The notes below the pieces were generated by a model that saw only the letters and a list, made by a program, of their open reading frames with translations, did not search any database and was not told where the DNA came from. A stretch of 64,000 nucleotides of DNA from Cerrena zonata (Eukaryota; Basidiomycota; Agaricomycetes; Polyporales; Cerrenaceae), in contig JASBNA010000001.1 in assembly GCA_038087015.1 (NCBI GenBank), positions 2,356,001 to 2,420,000 of the forward strand, read 5' to 3'. Both the position numbers and the translations under genes were made by a program. The stretch's first letter is position 1. Every line of letters starts with the position of its first letter. This document shows, in pieces, positions 21,247-32,000 of this stretch.

Positions 21247-21952
21247 GATGGGTCTTCTTTGCTTTTATTTTGTTTGGTTTACGTATTCGGTGGGTTGAAA
21301 GTTATTGTTATTATTCTGCCTCTGCTTCTGGCGTAATGTTTATAGTACCTGTTTAGTACGCTGTCCATAGTCGCTTTCATCTCGTTGGAGCACTATCATT
21401 ATGTTATTATTCTCTATGAATAGCTAACTGTGCGATCCTTGGCAAGGAAAAAGAAAGTAAAAGGACCACTTCGTGAATCCCCGTCCTTGGATTCCTATTC
21501 ACTGCTCCTCGCAAGTGACCCTGCTCAGAAACCTCCATGTTCGTAAGCTTCTGATAACTTCGGTCATGTTCCCTATCCACCTCGTGCCTCAGATCTCTGC
21601 GCTTCCGCGTAAATAGAACAAGTCGGCCGATCGAAGAGCGTTCACCACACGAGAGTAATCTAATCCGTCTTTGCAAGCAGGTCACGTACGGAAAGAAGAT
21701 CACGTTCCGAGGTCCAAGACGTTTAGTCAGTTGCCGTCACTGTCTCATACAGCGATGAACGACGGTATGAAGGACCATCTCAGTCGGCGGAACTGCCGAC
21801 ATTGCGCGATGGGGAGAGACCAAACAAGGCCAAAGAACGCGAGAATTTCTGATATAACCGTGCCCCGAGACGTGTGCATATCCCCTACCGCCCGATAACA
21901 TCCTCCACCTCTTGCTTTTTGATTTCATCTCTGTCATCCACATTTTTTCACT
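21247..21952. other. Intergenic region upstream of the peroxiredoxin gene
   Basis: About 700 bases between two + strand genes. The last part is pyrimidine-rich, as is common before highly expressed fungal genes. It has a possible Yap1-type site (listed separately). No gene seen. Confidence 0.45.
21723..21729 (+). promoter_or_regulatory. Possible Yap1-type oxidative-stress element
   Basis: TTAGTCA (complement TGACTAA) matches the element bound by Yap1-like bZIP factors that induce peroxiredoxins in yeasts. It lies about 225 bases upstream of the peroxiredoxin ATG. A 7-base match alone is weak evidence. Confidence 0.25.
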
Positions 21953-22833
21953 ATGGTTGCTCAAGTCCAGAAGCCCGCTCCTGCTTTCAAGGCTCAGGCC
22001 GTTGAAGATAGTCTCTTCAAGGATATTTCTTTGTCCGATTACCTTGGAAAATGGTGAGGACGGTTTCTCAAGCAATATGATCGATGGCTGAGGTGTTGTT
22101 ATTAGGGTTGTTCTCTTCTTCTACCCTATGTGAGTGTACTCGTAATTTGTGCTGTCATCCTAGCACTGAATAACGCAATAATAGGGACTTCACCTTTGTC
22201 TGCCCCACCGAAATTCTTGCTTTCAACGACGCTCTCGCTGACTTCGAGGCTCTCGAGACCGTTGTTCTCGGTATGATTACCTCACATCATCTTACAGACC
22301 TCACAGCATATTAACTCTCCGTCACCGAAGGTGTCTCCACCGATTCACAGTACTCTCACTTCGCCTGGGCCTCACAGCCGCGCAACCAGGGTGGTCTCGG
22401 CCCTAACCTCAAGCTTCCTCTCATTGCTGACAGGAACATGAGCATCTCTCGTGACTACGGTGTCCTCATTGAGGACGAGGGTATTGCTCTCCGTGGCCTC
22501 TTCATCATTGACCCCAAGGGTATTCTCCGTCAGATTACTGTCAACGATCTCCCCGTCGGTCGTTCCGTCGATGAAACCATTCGTCTTATCAAGGCCTTCC
22601 AATTCACCGTACGTCATTCTCCATTCCTACAGTTATCTCCTCAAATGGCGAAATCTTATACTTTATTGCGAATTTGATAGGAGAAGTACGGCGAGGTCTG
22701 CCCTGCCAACTGGACGGAGGGTTCCAAGACCATCAAGGCTGACCCCAAGGCTTCCCTTGAATACTTCTCTACCACTGATGCCCCTAATGGCAAGAGCATG
22801 GACGGTGCGAGGAAGCGCGCTCGTATCGACTGA
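21953..22833 (+). CDS. TSA1: 2-Cys peroxiredoxin (thioredoxin peroxidase)
   Basis: It reduces hydrogen peroxide and organic peroxides using thioredoxin. ATG 21953 gives [20 protein letters not shown]. Short exons then read [19 protein letters not shown], with the peroxidatic Cys in [41 protein letters not shown] and the resolving Cys in [12 protein letters not shown]. The end is GARKRARID at TGA 22831-22833. About 210 residues. The GGLG motif and the C-terminal arm after the resolving Cys are typical of eukaryotic peroxiredoxins that are sensitive to over-oxidation and can act as chaperones. No leader is present, so it is probably cytosolic. The gene is rich in short introns near the 5' end. 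Confidence 0.95.
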
Positions 22834-23822
22834 TCTTACCAGGCTGATGTCTCTCCTTTTTCTTGATCGGTGTCCTCAATATTCTCTGCGACTATGTTCT
22901 CGTTCTCTACAGTGACCGCCTAAACCTCTACAACCCTGAAGTTACGAAGCACTCTCCGCGTCGCAATCAAGTAGATCATATCCCTCCCCATCGCTTTGGT
23001 AGTGGTTACGGTAATGGTTAGTTTGATTGCTCTCTTTCTTGGATTGTGGGGAAAACCTTTTCAGTTGTATATTTTTTCGTCATGATTTGGATCATCATCC
23101 CATTTTCACGCCCCACTCACGCTTCACTTTGTTGTAGAGTTTAGACTTTTTTTTAGAGAGACGTATAGAACTTTAGAGTCGCTGACACCGACAGAATTTG
23201 GTAGAGAGCCTTGCATCTGAGGTGGTGCTACTGCTGTATTCTCAGAGTGGTTTGTACATACAGTGTTTGTGTATATTGCTACATTCGTATACTTCTTGAC
23301 CCCTACTCAATGCCATTGGTATTATATGCCTTCTCCCGATATGAAACCTGTGATCACTGTACTGCTGTCGGCTTCAGACAAATACAGCGATGCTGCTCCG
23401 CTCGATTTGAAATCATTGAATTGGTCTTCCGGGACCCAGTTGAGTGTAGAAATTATCCAGATCCAGTGATACTTGTCAGCGAACCAACGTGGGTCGTTCA
23501 TGTACATAAACGATGTATTGTAAAACTCCGATCAAACGATACCTATAACCCAAGACAATTACGCAGTACTTAAGCTTTCTAATGATTCGAACTCTAAAAT
23601 GTGGGCAAGTTGATGTCATGTATTATGCTGCTACAACTTCTCATTTCGTTCAAGCTTCCGTGACTGTATGTCGTCGACACACTATTCCTTTACACGGCTT
23701 CGAGTATTTATATGTACTTCAAGCTAACGAGTTCCAAGGCCGCAAAACGTGTAATATAAGTCCTCGACCCGGCTAGGCCTAACAGCCATAAATATCAAGT
23801 AACAACAGAGCACATTCCCCAA
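22834..23822. other. Region between convergent peroxiredoxin and cupredoxin genes
   Basis: About 990 bases. It starts with T-rich 3' flank and contains a decayed partial cupredoxin copy at 23383-23507. Nothing else is recognised. Confidence 0.5.
23383..23507 (-). pseudogene. Decayed partial copy of the neighbouring cupredoxin gene
   Basis: The minus strand reads DPRWFADKYHW and then PEDQFNDFKSSGAAS. These resemble DPPYWFFDGFNDH and ESEDQYNDFKSRAISGAAP of the intact gene 300 bases away, in the same order and orientation. The copper-ligand stretch (HCQKGMVFAINP) is destroyed, and I find neither signal peptide nor Ser/Thr-rich tail. It looks like a remnant of a tandem duplicate. Confidence 0.65.
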
Positions 23823-24621
23823 CTAAAATAATGTCCAGCCAGCCATGACAGCCACCGTCGTAGAAATCAAGACTACACTTCCGGCAGATAGAGACATTGC
23901 CCCATCATTTGGTCCTTTCTCATCCGATGCCTCGGTACTAGTAGCAGACGCAGAGCTACTAGTAGAAGAGGGGGTGGTACCGGTAGACGAAGCCTTCCCG
24001 CTACTAGTAGTGGCTGAGAGCGGCGCCGCTCCACTTATCGCTCTCGACTTGAAATCGTTGTACTGGTCCTCAGACTCGGGGTTGATGGCAAAGACCATTC
24101 CTGTGTAAGTGTTTAGCTATCTTTTGAACTCCTTCAGTGGACGATACACACCTTTTTGGCAATGATCGTTGAATCCGTCGAAGAACCAATAGGGTGGATC
24201 GCCAGGCAAATCGGCGAACTTGATCGTTACAGCTGCCTGAGATTTTTCAGCACTAAGAACTGTCAGCATCGACCTTTCGAGAACTATTAGTTGATCAGTG
24301 GTAGAGGAACTCACGTGAAATTGAACATGAAGTAGTCTTTCCCTCCTAATGCGCATGGATTCTCGAAGGTAGATTGTTGAATCGAGGCAGAAGTAGAGTG
24401 ACTATTGTGACAAACACTATTAATCATCAAATGATAGAATGACCATTCTATAGGGCTCACAAAGTCAACGCAACCCCATTGGAGCTCTCCGTGTCCACAT
24501 TCACGTATGGAGGTGAGATCGAAAATGGGTTCTCTACGGGACCAACTTCGATATAGTTCTGAGCAGCGATTTGTACGACGGCGGCGAGCAGAAGAAGGAA
24601 AGGAGTGAATGTTCTGAACAT
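23823..24621 (-). CDS. Secreted GPI-type cupredoxin-like Ser/Thr-rich protein
   Basis: ATG 24621 opens a clear signal peptide (MFRTFTPFLLLLAAVVQIAA) cut before QNYIEVG. The single cupredoxin-like domain contains SIQQSTFENPCALGG, then FMFNFTAEKSQAAVTIKF and the metal-site stretch NDHCQKGMVFAINPESEDQ (His, Cys and Met candidates). A Ser/Thr/Ala-rich linker follows, then a C-terminal hydrophobic stretch SVVLISTTVAVMAGWTLF with no basic tail, as for a GPI anchor signal. Four exons, about 215 residues, stop at 23823-23825. This is the widespread fungal extracellular serine-rich cupredoxin family; the biochemical role is unknown and redox activity is inferred from the fold. Confidence 0.85.
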
Positions 24622-25447
24622 GACTGGCTAAAGAAGTTAGGAATGGTGATCGAATCGGAATTGCGTTCGAGGAACCTATATCCTTTCTTCATGCCGCGAT
24701 TCCCGTTCGAGGTAGCATTGCCTTGATATTACGACTTTGCACAATGCGCACCAATTATCAAAATGTGATGGATTTGTTAGAGTGGCGAGCCATGGAATAT
24801 GCCCTAGGTACGTGATACCCGTGTGCATCCGTTGGGCCATGACTGGTGACCAGAGCTCGAGGTCGATATAGACCACTAGAATATCATTTACGCAAGGTAA
24901 CCAACGTATGCAAAAGGGTTTCGACATCAACAAGTCTGTACGAACAGCTTTTGTGAAGGAGGAAAGTAGCACATGTTGATGAACTGACCCAGCCTAGCCT
25001 CATACCCGGTATTGTTTCCACATCTATTGAGGCACCTAATTTATGGTGGAAGGTAATGGATTTTGTGTCAGATGGTGCAGAAATGGTGAGTGACTGGAAT
25101 GTTACAAAGCTCCTAGATTCTACTAGGTGGCAGTACCTTACAGATCATGAGGATTAGGCATGTGTATTGAATGTCTCGTTCTGCTATGGTATGAGCAACT
25201 TTCCCAACCATTGGGAAAGTCATCGTGGACGACGAACGTGACATAGCTTTCATTTGCTAGTATTAGAGTACATTACGCATAATTGCGGTGAGGATACTCA
25301 GGTATCCATACGAGTCCTCGAAGCACGACGATGACGACATGGATGTAGGGTCTTCGAACGACGAGGTAGAATACATTGTCCTGTGCTTAATTCTTGGACG
25401 ACTTTTCAAGGAATAGAAGCCTCGTATTTTTTATCTTGTGAGGATAT
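24622..25447. other. Intergenic region between cupredoxin 5' end and TRM112 3' end
   Basis: About 825 bases, both flanking genes on the minus strand. The only structure I see is a perfect 10-base inverted repeat at 25198-25220. A 98-codon ORF at 24676-24972 has no recognised motif. Confidence 0.45.
25198..25220. repeat. Perfect inverted repeat, 10-base arms, 3-base loop
   Basis: ACTTTCCCAA and its exact complement TTGGGAAAGT are separated by CCA. It lies about 580 bases upstream of the cupredoxin start and 230 bases past the TRM112 stop, so it could be a dimeric factor site or a 3' hairpin; neither is shown. Confidence 0.6.
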
Positions 25448-25987
25448 TTAACCAATTTCATGTTCGGAGAGGAGCTAGATCGGTGAAGGATGAGAGAGGT
25501 ACATAGTTCAAGGATTGAGTAATATACCATGTTTGGAATTCCATTGGAGATAGGATATGAATGCCCACAATTCGGGCAGACCATCGCACCCTCCTCTACA
25601 TGTATCTATAGTGTTATCGTAAGATATAGATATCTATTGTTTCAAGTAGAGACGTTTACCTCGAAGAGTACATGATGCAAAGCCTTCAAGAAATCATCGT
25701 CGACCATATCGGGTAGTTCCTCCGGCAGAGAAGTATCCCCAAGCTACTTTCCATCATTCCTCATGAGTAGATGCTAGAGAATAAGGGGTTGCATATCAAC
25801 ACACCTGTCTGGCTGTATTGACCAAAGCCTTCCACTCTAATCTCGGCAAGAAATTCTTCACAAATTCTGAATTTACTTCCTGCTCTTTCAATTCGATTGA
25901 GACATCCTTGAATTGCAGAGGGAAGTTATTTTGTGTGCATCCTTTGGCATGGCACGCTAGGAGGTTGTGTGTTATGAGCCGCACCAT
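25448..25987 (-). CDS. TRM112: TRM112 methyltransferase activator subunit
   Basis: This small zinc-binding protein is the shared partner of tRNA, rRNA and translation-factor methyltransferases (Trm9, Trm11, Bud23, Mtq2). ATG 25987 gives MVRLITHNLLACHAKGC (first Cys pair), NNFPLQFKDVSIELKEQEVN and FVKNFLPRLEWKALVNTARQ. Exon 2 gives LGDTSLPEELPDMVDDDFLK, exon 3 EEGAMVCPNCGHSYPISNG (second Cys pair) followed by IPNM, and a 27-base last exon gives LLSEHEIG with TAA at 25448-25450. About 125 residues, full family length, with all four zinc-ligand Cys. It is divergent from the surface protein gene, with about 190 bases between the start codons. Confidence 0.95.
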
Positions 25988-26177
25988 GGTGTTGATTATC
26001 CGAGGGAAAGGTATGTAAAGGAGGAAGCAGAAGATCGGAGATCCAGCTTTCCTTACAATGATCGGGAGGTGTGCTTCCCCAAAGAGGAAATGAAAGTTGA
26101 GTAAGTTCCATTACGCAACCGCTGGCACCTCGCGTTCAAACTTCAACGTTGTCTCATACCTCCCTGTAGCTTTTACG

Positions 26178-27434
26178 ATGGATGCCTCAGCTGTTAATAT
26201 CAATGTCACGGTCGACGACTTTGATGCCATTGTCAACTATGCCGATCAGTCTCAGTGGTTCACGCCAGACCCTTCGAGCGCCGACTTCGACGCCAAGGCC
26301 AGCCCGTGGTGGATGGGCACGTTCCACAAAACGGAGAGTATAGGAGCGTCATTCTCCTTCAACTTCACTGGTATGTATCTATGCTCTCGTCATAGTATCT
26401 GAAACGTTCTTCTAACAGCGACTCCTCAGGTCCTGCCATTTATATATATGGACAGAAAGGTCCAGATTATGGATCCTTCTCTGTGGAACTCGACTCTAAC
26501 TCCCAGACGTTGAGTGCATACGCAACAGAGAATGGAACTGCGCCAGTCGCTTTGTTCAGTACGAACAGCTTGTCATACAGTAATCACCAACTTACCATCA
26601 AGAACCTTGGGAAGCAAGGGCAGGATGGCGGAGGGAATGCATTCATGTTTGACTCGCTACAGAATACAGTCCAGGTAGCACCTGCGGGGTAAGCTCTTGC
26701 TCCAAGAATGATTTTCCTCTCTCTTTTATATTACTCTTTAGAGCGTCAGTGAACAACAGCACCGTGCAAGAAGACAACTCGACCTTGACATATTCGGGCA
26801 CTTGGGGTTCTAATAAGTCTGGGAACTTCAGTGGGGGAGGCTCATCATTTACAAATGGAGATGGTGCATCGGTATCGCTCAAATTCCATGGTACGTCTCC
26901 ATTGAACAATCTATATTGCCTTATTTACCTCAACCATCTAGGCTCGACTATTTGGGTTTTCGGGGACAAGAAGAACGATCATGGACTTTACAGTGCCGTT
27001 CTCGATAATGACACTCAACAGACATTCAATGGGGTTTCTGGCTGTGGAGGAGCATTTGGGATGACTTGCGAACAGCAGCAACCATGCATTAAGTACTTTG
27101 CATCTAACTTGGATGGGTCAGAGCACACCTTGACCATCACCAATATGGCCGGCGTCAACCAATCATTCTTTGGTACATCGCTTTCTTCAACTTCGCAGAG
27201 CCAAATATACTAAACAAATTATCCTCAGACCTGGATAGCATCGTGATCAGTGTCCCTTCCGAATATGCACCACGTAATCTCTCTGGTAGTGCTTCCAGCT
27301 CGTCAACTGGTGGCGCTCAGCCTACTACTACCGGCAGCGGCTCCCAAAATAATGCTGCTGTTGCACTGCATGTATTCAACCCTTTGTTACTAATCTTTGC
27401 GAGCCTTTGCCTCTTTACGAAGCGTTTCCATTGA
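26178..27434 (+). CDS. GPI-type surface protein with two galactose-binding-like modules
   Basis: From ATG 26178 (MDASAVNINVTVDDFDAI) the first module runs through SPWWMGTFHKTESIGASF, FNFTGPAIYIYGQKGPDYGS and SLQNTVQVAP. The second is similar: STLTYSGTWGSN, FKFHG-type strands, TIWVFGDKKNDHGLYSAVLD, GCGGAFGMTCEQQQPCIKYF and HTLTITNMAGVN, ending DLDSIVISVPS. A Ser/Thr/Gly-rich linker and a hydrophobic end (VFNPLLLIFASLCLFTKRFH) suggest a GPI or tail anchor. Many Asn-x-Ser/Thr sites are present. Modules of this type also form the ectodomain at 11596-13779. ATG 26178 gives no signal peptide, so a short upstream exon is probably missing. Function unknown; surface recognition is an inference. Confidence 0.78.
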
Positions 27435-27787
27435 TAAAAATGTGATTTTACGGGAGCGATACTATGTACTTTCTGGTGGACTTTTCTTATATCTGATTCC
27501 CAGCACCAGTATTAATGTTGTATAATGTTAAAACCACCCTATTCTACTATCTATGATGTATGATGTGGTGCACGAGATCCCATCCCGAATTGAATACTAT
27601 AGTTGCCATTTCTGGATAATCAGTAACGCCACAAAGGTCTTTGATATTTTGGACTGCCAATTTAGGCTTTCATATCTTCTCTCTCCACTCTCTTTCGAGT
27701 ATTGTGTATATCTTAATTGGTAAGAACCACACATAAGAATATCAATAGGATATCACGTATCAGTATCTCAGTACTCTGCAGCAAAAT
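27435..27787. other. Intergenic spacer before RRP45
   Basis: AT-rich, about 350 bases between two + strand genes. No motif recognised. Confidence 0.4.
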
Positions 27788-28877
27788 ATGCCTCGGCCTC
27801 CATCACCTTCAATACCCGAGAAGGAGTTCCTCTTCAATGCACTCAAACAATCACTTCGTTTAGACGGGCGAGAAGCTCTCGAGATGAGGCAACCTGAGTT
27901 GATATTTGGAGCAGATCTTGGATATGTCGAGTGCTCACTCGGGAAAACTAGGTCAGTACCCTCTCCATTTTCTTTACAATTTCCAAATTGACATTGAACG
28001 CGAAGAGTGGTTGCACAAGTAGATGGCAAAATGGTCAAACCACCCCCGGAACGTCCATTGGAGGGAATGATTACGATTCATTCTGAGATATCTCCAATGG
28101 CATCGATAGACTATGAGCCAGGTCGGTAGGTTATTACAAGTCATTAGTCTCTACTCGTGAGCTAAACGAAGACTTTTACGTTTTCTTAGACCTTCAGACG
28201 AAGAAGTAACATTGACACGGATGTTAGACAAAATTATCAGAAGAAGTGATGCAGTGGATAAGGAATCACTATGTGTACAAGCCGGCCAAAGAGTATGTTC
28301 GCCCGACGCACTTTCACTCATAGAAATTGGAACTGAGCGAAAATCCTTCCTAGGTATGGCATCTGCGACTAACAATTCACTGCTTAGCGGATGCAGGAAA
28401 TCTGCTTGATTGTGCATGTCTCGCAGGTATGGTTGCATTAAAACATTTCCGAAGGCCAGAAGTTGAGGTCGCGGGAGAGGAAGTGATCATTGTCAGTATT
28501 TCCGCGGTTCTGTTGTCACGCATACACTCACGATCCCATTTCTCCCCAGCATCATCCCTCAGAACGCGCCCCGGTCCCTCTCTCAATGCACCACACTCCG
28601 TTCTGTCTTACGTTCGCGTATTTCCCCGATACCTCCACCCCACCAGTCCTAGATCCTAATCATCTCGAGCAACGTCTTAGTGCCGGCTTGCTTAGTGTCG
28701 CTCTAAATGCTCAAAGGGAACTATGCGTTGTACAAAAAGGCTGGAGGTGTTCCATTAGAACCAGATGAGGTCCTACGGGTCGTAGATATCGCAGTTGGGA
28801 AGGCTAAGGAGTTGGATAAATTTGTGGAAGATAGACTGAAGGAGGACTTTTCTGGGCGGAATATTGAAGTTAGATAG
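27788..28877 (+). CDS. RRP45: Exosome complex subunit RRP45 (RNase PH-like), with an apparent frameshift
   Basis: RRP45 (EXOSC9) is a structural ring subunit of the RNA exosome. ATG 27788 gives MPRPPSPSIPEKEFLFNALK, RLDGREALEMRQPE, FGADLGYVECSLGKTRVVAQ, GMITIHSEISPMA, MLDKIIRRSDAVDKESLCV, DAGNLLDCACLAGMVALKHF, MHHTPFCLTFAYFPDTS and LLSVALNAQRELCVVQK, all typical of the family. After CVVQK the frame is lost at a run of five A (28734-28738): as written it stops at 28766-28768, while the next frame continues AGGVPLEPDEVLRVVDIAVG to TAG 28875-28877. A second oddity is 28291-28387, where the sequence after AGQRV looks unlike the family and the only workable intron is 34 bases. The end coordinate assumes one extra base in the A run. 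Confidence 0.8.
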
Positions 28878-29070
28878 AGCCTTGATGAGAATTACTCACG
28901 TCTTGTTGAAGGGTCTTCGGGGAATAGCCTCTCAAAATAATCACGCATGCATGTATGTAGAACTATGGTGTGTATTGATATACGAGGAGACATGTAACGA
29001 AACATTCAGACGGGATACATCAGAAGAGAAAGAGAAAGAGAGTAATGATTTTGTCCTTTTTTATTTTTGT

Positions 29071-32000
29071 TTATGGTTTCTTGTTTTTGTTCTTTTTTGC
29101 TTGCTTTTTTGAGGACCGTGAAACCGGGAACGAAGAAAGAAAAGGAGAAGAAATACACCGAATCCGAGTCCGTAACCAGTTCAGAACCACGAGCCGGGAG
29201 CGTATCAAGGGGGGATGGGGAGTTTCCTTCGTGAAGGAAGCAGGTGATGCCGGGTCACAGGCTTGGTCAGATCTCGAAGAAATGATTTCTTCACGGTTTT
29301 CTACAGAGTCAATAGAGGTCGAGAGGGTTGAGGAAGGGGAGGGAGAGGCGGGTAGAGGAGATGAGGGGGGTGAGGAGGAAGGTAAGGAAGGGGAGGGAAG
29401 TGAGGGGGAGGAAGGGGAAGTGGAAGGGGTTGACTCTGTAGAAGCGCGTGAATATTCAAATACGAACGAGGATCCTTCCTCGACTGTGAGGTCTGGCGGG
29501 GAGTTGAGGGGAAGACCAGGGGAAAGTAGCGTCACAGAACCAGTCATGGGACTATCTTTTCCAGGGGTAACCTTGGTGTACTGTAAACTCGATGTCAGGA
29601 AGCTGCCTTCAGGAGCACAAAGCGTCAGATCAGGACTGTTGGTCAGAGTTGAGTAGAGTGTAGCGTCAGCGAGTAGCAGCGGCGTCAGCAGAATATCGAG
29701 CCTGTCCATAGACGTAGTGAGAGACGCGGGAGAGACGGTAACTTCAGTGACTGGTGTGGAGTCTTCGAAAGAAGGCGGAAGAACAGAGAGCCAGTTTGCT
29801 CCCTCCGGAGAAGCCAAGGGCGACGGAAGCGGGGCTTGGATATGCGGGTAGTTGGACGAAAAGACAGGCAACGATCCTGATTCTTCTCTATGTACGAGAG
29901 CAAGAATATCCAGCGACGAAATTGAGGTCGAAGATGATCGTCTGTCGTCTTGCAGATCCTTTCCATAAGGCTGGGGAGAGGAAAATAGTTGGCTTGGTTC
30001 GGAGTTCTGTCCGCACGAAGATGTAGCAGATTTCCTGTATAGCATGAACGGAAGAGAGGCGGATTCTTCTCTGAGTGCGTAACACGCGGCATCGAAGGAC
30101 GCTTGAGAGACCGAAGTTGGAACGTTGGTCGGCTCATCACGGATCCTCCAGCAGTCATCGAAAGGGTCGATGACGTCCGCTAGCGAGTTTGAACGGGATA
30201 GGTGCAGGTTCGAGGGTCGGTATGGAACGAACGGCAGTGAGGCAGATTCCTCCTGTAAAGCAAAGTCTTGAGGGTTGAAAGACTCCCGCGATACTGATGT
30301 GGGGACATCGGCGGGTTCGTTCCGGTTGTCCAAGAATCTCGCAAACAACTCTGAAGCATCTCTTGCACTTGAAGAGCTAGAGTCGATAGGGTGAGTGGCG
30401 AGGTTAAGGGCACCAGGACGCATAACGAAGTCTGAGGAAGAGTCAGAATCTTCCAGGGTGATGTGGGGCCTAACAAATGGCGAAGCAATTGACTTGACGG
30501 GACTGGCGTCCAGTGCATTGGCGGCGAGGTTAAGGACACCAGGGCGCATTAGGAATGCAGAAGACTCGGAGTCTGAGTCTGAGTCTTGAGGTGCTGCCCA
30601 GAAGGTAGGGAAAGGGGGAGCTTGATATTCGTCTTCGGCGTATGCGGCGTGGTGCATAGCATAGTAAGGTAGACTGGTCGACTGAAGACCAGAGGCGGAT
30701 GACGGGTATCCCATTAGAGGTGGTGCGGGAGGTAAGGTAAACGATCGAGACGAGGAAGGAGACAAAGATACCAGTGTTGGCATCGCGGCGGGAGCATCTG
30801 CCAGTTTGGGCGAGATGAAGCCAAAGAAAGGGAAAGGATCCTCTGTTGGACGTCCATGTGTACCAACGTTGAGGAGGCCGAATCCATGACTAGAAACTCT
30901 GATCTGAGAGGCGCTTGGAATCCAAGGTGCCTTGAGATTTCTGTCACTGCAGAAAATAAAGCTAAGGAATATGATCAATATGGGAGTGAATGAGCTTACA
31001 ATTTCTTTAACCACAAACCACCCAATAATTGAGTAGCTGATGCTCGCGTGCTAGGGTCCTTGTCAAGGGCCTATCGTGTTAAAGATGTCAGTCTGTTGAA
31101 ACAAAGTGATCACAAGATAATGAACGTACCCGTCGGATAAACAACACAGTGTCTTCGTCAATTCCAAATCTCTCTTGTTCCTGTTCCTCAATCTTGTACA
31201 CCCCTTCAGTGATACGACGAACGACGTCTTCGTTGGTTTCGGCACCAGCCCAAGGAGACTAGAAAACGCATCAAAACGTCAGTTACACACATCCAAAGAA
31301 AGACGAGATGATCGAACGTACGCGGCCGACAATCATCTTAAAAGCCATAACACCCAACGACCACATATCAACGTTATACGAATACAATTCTCCCTTGTAT
31401 ATTTCGGGCGCTATAAATTCTGGCGTCCCACATCCTGTGTTCGTTACTTCGGCAAATCGACCCTCGGTGAGGGCACCCATTTCTGTTGCAAGGTGGGGAT
31501 AGACCGATCGTTCAAATTCGCTAGCATGTTGCTCGAAGGAGCGTGAGAGACCAAAGTCGGCGATCTTGAGGTGGCCGTCAGCATCAATTAGAACATTGGC
31601 TGGCTTTAGGTCTCGGTGAATAATGCCTCGAGCGTGAATGGCAGCAAGGCCAGAGATCTGCGTAAGTTTGTTGGTTAGTTAACGTCGAATGATAAGAGAC
31701 AAAACAACGACCAACGTACAATATCTGCTAAATAGAAACGGGAATCTTCAATAGAAAATCTACCATATTGGGCAAGTCGAGATTGCAATGTTCCTCCAGT
31801 GTACAGAGGCTGGGGGAAAGTGAACACTGTCAGCCGAATTTTGTGACTTCCAAATTAGGTAGTCCGCTTACCATAGCAATAAAGAAGTTATCGTCGTCGT
31901 GCCAGCTTCCGAGGATTTCCACGACGTTGTTAGCACCAGCTAACCGCTGCATAGCGATCCACTCTGCGACCACAAGATCGCAGTTCTTGAGACTTGCACT

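Noticed and set aside
29045..29656. 203-codon + strand frame rich in Glu and Gly
   Set aside because: It is the antisense of the Ser/Pro-rich kinase tail; Glu-Gly runs are the expected mirror of Ser-Pro codons.
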